DNA of 64,000 nt from assembly GCF_965279055.1 (NCBI RefSeq), contig NZ_OZ257125.1:4898001-4962000 (forward strand). The letters are read 5' to 3'. Each line of letters begins with the position of its first letter. The first letter of the stretch is position 1. The position numbers and the translations under genes are program-made. Source of the stretch: Hydrocarboniphaga sp965279055. Its GTDB lineage: Bacteria > Pseudomonadota > Gammaproteobacteria > Nevskiales > Nevskiaceae. This document shows, piece by piece, positions 59,072 through 64,000 of this stretch. Below the pieces are notes generated by a model. It had not been told where the DNA came from. It was given only the letters and a program-made list of their open reading frames with translations, and made no database searches.

Positions 59072-59947
59072 ATGAAGCCTATCAACCCCTCAGCCAGCCG
59101 ATCAGAATTTGTCCAGCTGCGCGGCCTGCGCTACCACGTTCGCCGCTGGGGCTCGCCGCAGGCGCCGGCGCTGTTCCTGCTGCATGGCTGGCTCGACACC
59201 TCGGCGACGTTCCACGACCTGGTGCAGCCGCTGCTGCCCGACTGGCAGGTGCTGGCGCCCGATCTGCGCGGCTTCGGCCTGAGCGAATGGCCGCAGGACG
59301 GCTACTGGTTCGCCGATTACCTGGGCGACCTCGACGCGCTGCTCGACCACTATGCGCCGGATGCCGCGGTGCGCCTGATCGGCCACAGCCTCGGCGCGCA
59401 GATCGCCAGCATTTATTCCGGCTTGCGGCCGCATCGCGTCGGAAAGCTGGCGCTGCTGGACGGGCTGTTCATGCGCGACCAGCCGCCGGCGGAGACGCCA
59501 AAGAAACTGCGGCAATGGCTCGACGAGCTGCGCGAGTCGCCGCGCGAGCAGCATTACGCCAGCTACGAGCAGCTGGCCGAGCGCGTCCGCCGGCTGCATC
59601 CGCGGCTGACGCCGGAGCGCGCGCTGTCCGTCGCTCACGGCTGGAGCTATCTGCGCGAGGACGGCCGTATTGGCCTGTGCGCCGATCCCAAGCACCGCCG
59701 CGTGTTCGCGGTGCCTTACCGCGTTGCCGAGAGCAAGGCGGCCTGGTCCGAAGTCACTGCCAGGACCCTGTTCATCGACGGCGGCCAGTCCGAGCTGCGC
59801 CGGCAGATCAGCGACGACGAGCGAGCCGAGCGGCGCGCCTGCTTCCGCGACCGCCGCGAGCAGATCGTCGAGGACGCCGGCCACATGCTGCATTTCGAGC
59901 GCCCGGCCGAGACGGCCGCGCTACTGCGGGCGTTTTTCGCGGATTGA
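59072..59947 (+). CDS. alpha/beta hydrolase
   Basis: 291 residues. Oxyanion motif LHGWLDTSATFHDL, LRGFGLSEWPQDGYWFADYLGDL, nucleophile Ser in LIGHSLGAQIAS, Asp in FIDGGQSELR region and His in EDAGHMLHFERP. Cytosolic lipase/esterase-like family; substrate unknown. A repeat separates it from hrpB. Confidence 0.9.
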   Translation: MKPINPSASRSEFVQLRGLRYHVRRWGSPQAPALFLLHGWLDTSATFHDLVQPLLPDWQVLAPDLRGFGLSEWPQDGYWFADYLGDLDALLDHYAPDAAVRLIGHSLGAQIASIYSGLRPHRVGKLALLDGLFMRDQPPAETPKKLRQWLDELRESPREQHYASYEQLAERVRRLHPRLTPERALSVAHGWSYLREDGRIGLCADPKHRRVFAVPYRVAESKAAWSEVTARTLFIDGGQSELRRQISDDERAERRACFRDRREQIVEDAGHMLHFERPAETAALLRAFFAD

Positions 59948-59970
59948 TGCGTCGCTCCCCAAACAACATC

Positions 59971-60080
59971 CCCTCCCCCGCGTGCCGGGGAGGGCTAGGG
60001 TGGGGGCGGACGTCGCGGCGTAGCTCTGTAACTGCGAGGCGCCCCCATCCCGGCCTTCCCCCGCAGGCGGGGGAGGGGGG
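59971..60080. repeat. palindromic 'cccctcccccg...cgggggaggggg' repeat
   Basis: CCCCTCCCCCGCGTGCCGGG, AGGGTGGGGGCG, then the inverse CGCCCCCATCCCG and TTCCCCCGCAGGCGGGGGAG. Fills the gap between the hydrolase gene and hrpB. Same general design as the repeat at 43567-43686. Confidence 0.6.
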
Positions 60081-60091
60081 CGGTAGCTAGC

Positions 60092-62572
60092 ATGCGTGCT
60101 CTGCCTCCGCTCCCCGCCCTCGAAGCCGTCCCCGCGCTGCGCCTGGCGCTGGCCGACGCCGGCCGCGCGGTGCTGGCCGCGCCGCCGGGCTCGGGCAAGA
60201 CCACGGTGGTGCCACTGGCGCTGCTGGACGAACCCTGGCTGGCCGGCAAGCGCATCGTCATTCTGGAGCCGCGGCGCATCGCCGCGCGGGCCTCGGCGGC
60301 GCGCATGGCCAGCCTGCTGGCGGAGAAAGTCGGCGATACCGTCGGCTATCAGGTGCGCTTCGAGCGGCGCATCGGCCCGGACACGCGTATCGAGGTGATC
60401 ACCGAAGGCCTGCTCGCGCGGCGGCTGCAGGCGGATGCCGATCTGCCCGGCGTCGGCCTGGTGATCTTCGACGAGTTCCACGAGCGCAGCCTCGACGCCG
60501 ATCTGGCGCTGGCGCTGTGCTGGGACGCCCGTGCCAGCCTGCGGCCCGACCTGCGGCTGCTGGTGATGTCGGCGACGCTGGACACCGCGCGCGTGTCGAA
60601 GCTGCTGGACCAGGCGCCGGTGATCGAGGCCGGCGGCCGCATGTTTCCGGTCGAGATCCGCTATCGGCCGCCGAAGGCCGGCGAGGACCTGGAGAGCGCG
60701 ATGGTCGGCGGCGTGCTCGCCGGCCTCAACGAGACCGAGGGCGACGTGCTCGCCTTCCTGCCCGGCGGCCGCGAAATCCGCGGCGTGCAAAGACGGCTGG
60801 AATCGCGGCTGCCCGAGTCGGTGGAAATACGGCCTCTGTATGGCGAGCTCGACAGCCGCGAGCAGGACCTGGCGCTGGCGCCGGTGCCGGCCGGGCGGCG
60901 CAAGGTGATCCTGGCGACCAACATCGCGCAGACCAGCCTGACCGTCGAAGGCGTGACCACGGTGGTCGACGCCGGCTATGCGCGCGTCGCGCGCTACGAC
61001 CTCGGCTCTGGCGCCAACGGCCTGCAGACCGAGCGCATCTCGCGCGCCTCGGCCGAGCAGCGCGCCGGCCGCGCCGGGCGTCTCGGCCCCGGCGTCTGCT
61101 ACCGGCTGTGGAGCAGCGAGCAGCAGGGACGGCTGGCACCGTTCGACGATCCCGAAATCCTGACCGCCGACATCAGCCGCTTCGCGCTGGAGCTGGCGTC
61201 CTGGGGCACGACGCCGGCCGAACTGAGGCTGCTCGATCAGCCGCCGGCGATCGCCTGGCAGGTCGCACGCGATCTGTTGCGCGCGCTGGGCGCGCTCGGC
61301 GACGACGGTCGCATCAGCGCCCATGGCCGGGAGCTGGTGCGGCTGCCGGCCTCGCCGCGGCGCGGCCACATGCTGGTCGGCGCGCGAGCGCTCGGGCTTG
61401 AGGCGGTCGCGGCCTGGACCGCGGCGGTGCTCGACGAGCGCGACGGCAGCTCGCAACTCGACCTGGCGCATACCGTCCGCGGCTACGTACTCGGCCGCGT
61501 CAGCGACCCCAATGCGCTGCGCCGGGTGCGCGACTCGGTGCGCCAGCTGCTGCGCCAGCGGGATGCCCGCGACGCCGAGCTGGCCGCCGACTTCGACGAG
61601 GACGATGTCGGCCGCGTGCTGGCACTGGCCTACCCGGAGCGCATCGCGCGGCGACGCGACAGCGGCCGCGGGCTTTACCTGTGCGCCGACGGCTCGGAGG
61701 CGCGGCTGCCGGAGAACGATCCGCTGGCGCAGCAGACCTGGCTGGCGATCGGCAACTGGGACCCGGGCCCGCCGCGCAAGGTGCGCGCCGCCGCGCGGCT
61801 GGTCGAGGCGCAGCTGCTGAAGGATCAGGCCGAGGCGCTGAGCTGGCAGCGCCAGGTGCGCTGGGACGCGATCGCCGAGGCGGTGATCGCCGAGGAGCGC
61901 CGCGGCCTCGGCGCGATCGTGATGGAGCGCCGGCCCTGGCGCGCCGGCGCGGAGGCGACCGCCGCGGCGATGATCCGGGGCGTCGCCGCGCTCGGCGTGG
62001 GCGTGCTGCCGTGGACCGAAGCGACGCGGCAGTGGCAGGCGCGGGTGCTGTCGCTGCGCCGCTGGCGCGCCGACGATGGCTGGCCGGACGTGTCCGATGA
62101 GGCCCTTGCCGCGAGCCTCGACGACTGGCTGCTGCCGCATCTGGCCGGCATCACCCGGCGCGAGCATCTGGAGCGGCTGGATCTGGGGTCGATCCTCAAC
62201 GGCGACCTCAGCTACGAGCGCCAGCAGAGGCTGGCGCAGCTGGCGCCGACCCATCTCGGGGTGCCCAGCGGCTCGCGCATCGCGCTGGACTACTCGCCCG
62301 ACGGCGCGCCGCCGGTGCTGGCGGTCAAGCTGCAGGAGCTGTTCGGGCTGACCCGGACGCCGGCGGTCGACGACGGCCGCATGCCGGCGATGCTGCACCT
62401 GCTGTCGCCGGGCAAGCGGCCGATCCAGGTCACCCAGGACCTGGCCGGCTTCTGGGCGCGCACCTACGCCGAGGTCAAGAAAGAGCTGAAAGGCCGTTAT
62501 CCGCGCCATCCCTGGCCGGACGATCCGCTGCAGGCGCCGCCGACGGCGCGAGCCAAGCCGCGCGCCCCATAA
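60092..62572 (+). CDS. hrpB: ATP-dependent RNA helicase-like protein HrpB
   Basis: 826 residues, DEAH/RHA-type helicase. Walker A APPGSGKTT (30-38), LEPRRIAARASA, motif II as DEFHERSLDADLAL, motif III MSATLD, motif VI QRAGRAGRLGPGVCYRLW, then the HrpB-specific C-terminal domain to KGRYPRHPWPDDPLQAPPTARAKPR. Cellular role not well defined. Complete. The long open frame on the other strand is a shadow of its high GC content. Confidence 0.95.
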   Translation: MRALPPLPALEAVPALRLALADAGRAVLAAPPGSGKTTVVPLALLDEPWLAGKRIVILEPRRIAARASAARMASLLAEKVGDTVGYQVRFERRIGPDTRIEVITEGLLARRLQADADLPGVGLVIFDEFHERSLDADLALALCWDARASLRPDLRLLVMSATLDTARVSKLLDQAPVIEAGGRMFPVEIRYRPPKAGEDLESAMVGGVLAGLNETEGDVLAFLPGGREIRGVQRRLESRLPESVEIRPLYGELDSREQDLALAPVPAGRRKVILATNIAQTSLTVEGVTTVVDAGYARVARYDLGSGANGLQTERISRASAEQRAGRAGRLGPGVCYRLWSSEQQGRLAPFDDPEILTADISRFALELASWGTTPAELRLLDQPPAIAWQVARDLLRALGALGDDGRISAHGRELVRLPASPRRGHMLVGARALGLEAVAAWTAAVLDERDGSSQLDLAHTVRGYVLGRVSDPNALRRVRDSVRQLLRQRDARDAELAADFDEDDVGRVLALAYPERIARRRDSGRGLYLCADGSEARLPENDPLAQQTWLAIGNWDPGPPRKVRAAARLVEAQLLKDQAEALSWQRQVRWDAIAEAVIAEERRGLGAIVMERRPWRAGAEATAAAMIRGVAALGVGVLPWTEATRQWQARVLSLRRWRADDGWPDVSDEALAASLDDWLLPHLAGITRREHLERLDLGSILNGDLSYERQQRLAQLAPTHLGVPSGSRIALDYSPDGAPPVLAVKLQELFGLTRTPAVDDGRMPAMLHLLSPGKRPIQVTQDLAGFWARTYAEVKKELKGRYPRHPWPDDPLQAPPTARAKPRAP

Positions 62573-62590
62573 AAATTCTCGCGAATTCCC

Positions 62591-62619
62591 TTGACGCGCC
62601 CGGTCCCGGTCACCAGAAT
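62591..62619 (+). promoter_or_regulatory. promoter of the tRNA-tuf operon
   Basis: TTGACG, 17-base spacer, CAGAAT, then GC-rich ACGCGG, as for stable-RNA promoters. 46 bases before tRNA-Tyr. Confidence 0.65.
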
Positions 62620-62664
62620 ACGCGGCTCGTTTTGGGCCGGGGCCTTCGGGTCTTTGCCTGCGTG

Positions 62665-62750
<86 letters not shown>

Positions 62751-62752
62751 TT

Positions 62753-62826
62753 GCGGGAGTAGTTCAATGGTAGAACTTCAGCCTTCCAAGCTGATCACGC
62801 GGGTTCGATTCCCGTCTCCCGCTCCA
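62753..62826 (+). tRNA. glyT: tRNA-Gly (TCC)
   Basis: Acceptor GCGGGAG / CTCCCGC, anticodon TCC in CCTTCCAAG, T-loop GGTTCGATTCC, encoded CCA. Two bases after tRNA-Tyr. Confidence 0.96.
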
Positions 62827-62875
62827 TTGAATGCTTCAAGAAACGAGTCGTAAGCGGTAACAAGTTGCAAGCAAC

Positions 62876-62951
62876 GCCCCCGTAGCTCAGTCGGTAGAGC
62901 ACACCCTTGGTAAGGGTGAGGTCGAAGGTTCGATTCCTTTCGTGGGCACCA
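62876..62951 (+). tRNA. thrT: tRNA-Thr (GGT)
   Basis: Anticodon GGT in CCTTGGTAAG, T-loop GGTTCGATTCC, encoded CCA. The acceptor stem GCCCCCG / CGTGGGC has one C-T mismatch at the fifth pair, which is unusual for a working tRNA. Its 3' part is repeated downstream. Confidence 0.9.
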
Positions 62952-62978
62952 GTTTCAAAGAGGTTGAGGGCAGCGATG

Positions 62979-63004
62979 ACGAAAGGAATCGAAGCTTCGA
63001 CCTC
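62979..63004 (-). repeat. inverted fragment of tRNA-Thr
   Basis: 26 bases on the minus strand match 62918-62943 of tRNA-Thr (variable loop, T arm, start of acceptor) with one mismatch. Confidence 0.85.
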
Positions 63005-63023
63005 CAATGGATGGATCGGGTTG

Positions 63024-63050
63024 TTTCGATGGCGCGAAGCGCCATCGAAA
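63024..63050. repeat. 12-base perfect hairpin between tRNA-Thr fragments
   Basis: TTTCGATGGCGC-GAA-GCGCCATCGAAA. It runs straight into the second direct copy of the tRNA-Thr 3' end. Confidence 0.8.
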
Positions 63051-63074
63051 GTTCGATTCCTTTCGTGGGCACCA
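63045..63074 (+). pseudogene. 3' fragment of tRNA-Thr (direct copy with CCA)
   Basis: 30 bases match 62922-62951 of tRNA-Thr with one mismatch, ending in CCA. The fragment lacks the D and anticodon arms, so it cannot make a tRNA. Lies 76 bases before tuf. It could be a remnant of a lost tRNA copy or of integration into the tRNA 3' end. Confidence 0.8.
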
Positions 63075-63150
63075 AATTTAGTTTTTCTTGTTCTTTATAA
63101 AATCGCCGTCGTCCGGCAAAAACGCTATCTAAACTGGAGTCGCAAGAGTC

Positions 63151-64000
63151 ATGGCAAAGGAAAAGTTCGAGCGCGCGAAGCCGCATGTGAACGTTGGCAC
63201 GATTGGTCACGTTGACCACGGCAAGACGACGACGACGGCGGCGCTGACGAAGATTTCGTCGGACAAGTTTGGCAAGACCAAGTACGTGGCGTACGACGAA
63301 GTGGCGAAGGCGTCGGAATCGCAGGGTCGTCGTGACAGCACGAAGATTCTGACGATCGCGACCAGCCACGTGGAGTACGAAACCAACGCGCGCCACTACG
63401 CGCACGTCGACTGCCCCGGCCACGCGGACTATGTGAAGAACATGATCACCGGCGCCGCGCAGATGGACGGCGCGATCCTGGTAGTGTCGGCGGTGGACGG
63501 CCCGATGCCGCAGACCCGTGAGCACGTGCTGCTGGCCAAGCAGGTCAACGTGCCCAAGGTCGTGGTGTGGCTGAACAAGTGCGACCTGGTGGAAGACACC
63601 GAACTGCTGGAACTGGTCGAGATGGAAGTACGCGACCTGCTGAGCAAGTACGGCTTCCCGGGCGACGACACCCCGATCATCCGCGGCAGCGCGACCAAGG
63701 CGATCGCCGGCGAGCCGGAGTGGGTGGCCAAGGTGCAGGAGCTGTACGACGCGCTGGACACCTACATTCCGGAGCCGGAACGCCAGGTGGACAAGCCCTT
63801 CCTGCTGCCGGTGGAAGACGTGTTCTCGATCTCGGGCCGCGGCACCGTGGCCACGGGTCGTATCGAGCGCGGCATCATCAAGGTCGGTGAGAACGTTGAG
63901 ATCGTCGGCATTCGCCCGACGGCGGTGAGCACCATCACCGGTGTTGAAATGTTCCGCAAGCTGCTCGACCAGGGCCAGGCGGGCGACAACGTCGGCCTGC
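63151..64000 (+). CDS. tuf: elongation factor Tu (3' end beyond window)
   Basis: MAKEKFERAKPHVNVGTIGH and on; 283 codons present, open at the right edge. Brings aminoacyl-tRNA to the ribosome. P-loop GHVDHGKTT (19-27), DCPGHADYVKNM and NKCD are normal. Switch I is not: in place of canonical ...PEEKARGITINTSHVEY it has a stretch with QGRRDSTKILTIATSHVEY (58-76), six residues longer than E. coli. Thr68 keeps the place of the magnesium-binding Thr, but the Arg-Gly of RGITI is gone. Follows tRNA-Tyr-Gly-Thr, so this is the tufB-type locus. Confidence 0.97.
   Translation, partial: MAKEKFERAKPHVNVGTIGHVDHGKTTTTAALTKISSDKFGKTKYVAYDEVAKASESQGRRDSTKILTIATSHVEYETNARHYAHVDCPGHADYVKNMITGAAQMDGAILVVSAVDGPMPQTREHVLLAKQVNVPKVVVWLNKCDLVEDTELLELVEMEVRDLLSKYGFPGDDTPIIRGSATKAIAGEPEWVAKVQELYDALDTYIPEPERQVDKPFLLPVEDVFSISGRGTVATGRIERGIIKVGENVEIVGIRPTAVSTITGVEMFRKLLDQGQAGDNVGL

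Noticed and set aside
59921..62509. 862-codon open frame on the minus strand
   Set aside because: Antisense of hrpB; Arg/Gln/His-rich low-information sequence.
62887..63525. Frame with repeated LVPTKGIE motif
   Set aside because: This is translated tRNA-Thr sequence and its fragments, a known source of false proteins.

Overview
The window is a chromosomal segment of a GC-rich gammaproteobacterium. The evidence is a gammaproteobacterial core gene set (rpsU-dnaG, glyQ/glyS, trpE-G-D-C next to crp, Coq7-type ubiquinone synthesis, a tRNA-tuf operon) and a complete 16S-Ile-Ala-23S-5S rRNA operon. From memory, the 16S and the gene orders suit the Nevskiales/Solimonadaceae-Xanthomonadales side; this is a tentative placement. 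Nearly all the DNA is coding. Both strands are used in short operons, many of them with ATGA or TGATG overlaps.

Layout. 1-3.4 kb (minus): rpsU, yqeY, an exported cyanophycinase-like peptidase and dnaG, that is, the macromolecular-synthesis operon with one extra gene. 3.5-5.5 kb: tsaD, folB and convergent gmhB. 5.5-11.7 kb: glyQ and glyS (minus), separated by katG (plus) and a glutathione transferase. 11.8-17.1 kb: carbonic anhydrase, glnA, convergent ppk1 and a small envelope protein. 17.3-22.7 kb: rRNA operon. 22.8-25.6 kb: ComEA-like protein, glutaminyl cyclase, H1-like histone and yicC. 25.6-33.1 kb: an insert between yicC and gmk that carries a molybdopterin oxidoreductase-ferredoxin-FprB-type reductase operon and a large katE catalase. 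33.3-38.6 kb: gmk, rpoZ, tkt, gap, pgk. 38.9-48.7 kb: RidA, MFS, lemA with two TPM-domain genes, moxR, an old yellow enzyme, an AlkA-type glycosylase, a VWA protein, MAPEG, a SanA/YdcF-like protein and coq7. 48.9-57.6 kb: RBBP9-like hydrolase, speD, osmC, crp, then trpC-D-G-E behind a trpL attenuator, an MFS gene with an internal deletion, and rpe. 57.7-62.6 kb: an orphan Anbu proteasome-like protease, a MITE-like element, an alpha/beta hydrolase and hrpB. 62.6-64 kb: tRNA Tyr-Gly-Thr and the start of tuf.

How the genes fit together. Most are housekeeping genes for translation, replication start, central carbon metabolism, tryptophan and polyamine synthesis. Two normally conserved neighbourhoods (glyQ-glyS and yicC-gmk) have each been opened by DNA carrying a hydroperoxidase (katG and katE). 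The second insert also holds the strongest candidate for an undescribed redox system: NADPH, split FprB reductase, ferredoxin, then a Mo-bisMGD enzyme with no cysteine at the expected metal-ligand position.

Other points that stand out are a DnaG with three of four zinc ligands changed to serine, an EF-Tu with a rewritten and lengthened switch I, a trp attenuator encoding Trp-Trp-Arg-Trp but with no U tract, duplicated and inverted fragments of tRNA-Thr before tuf, and several families of palindromic intergenic repeats.
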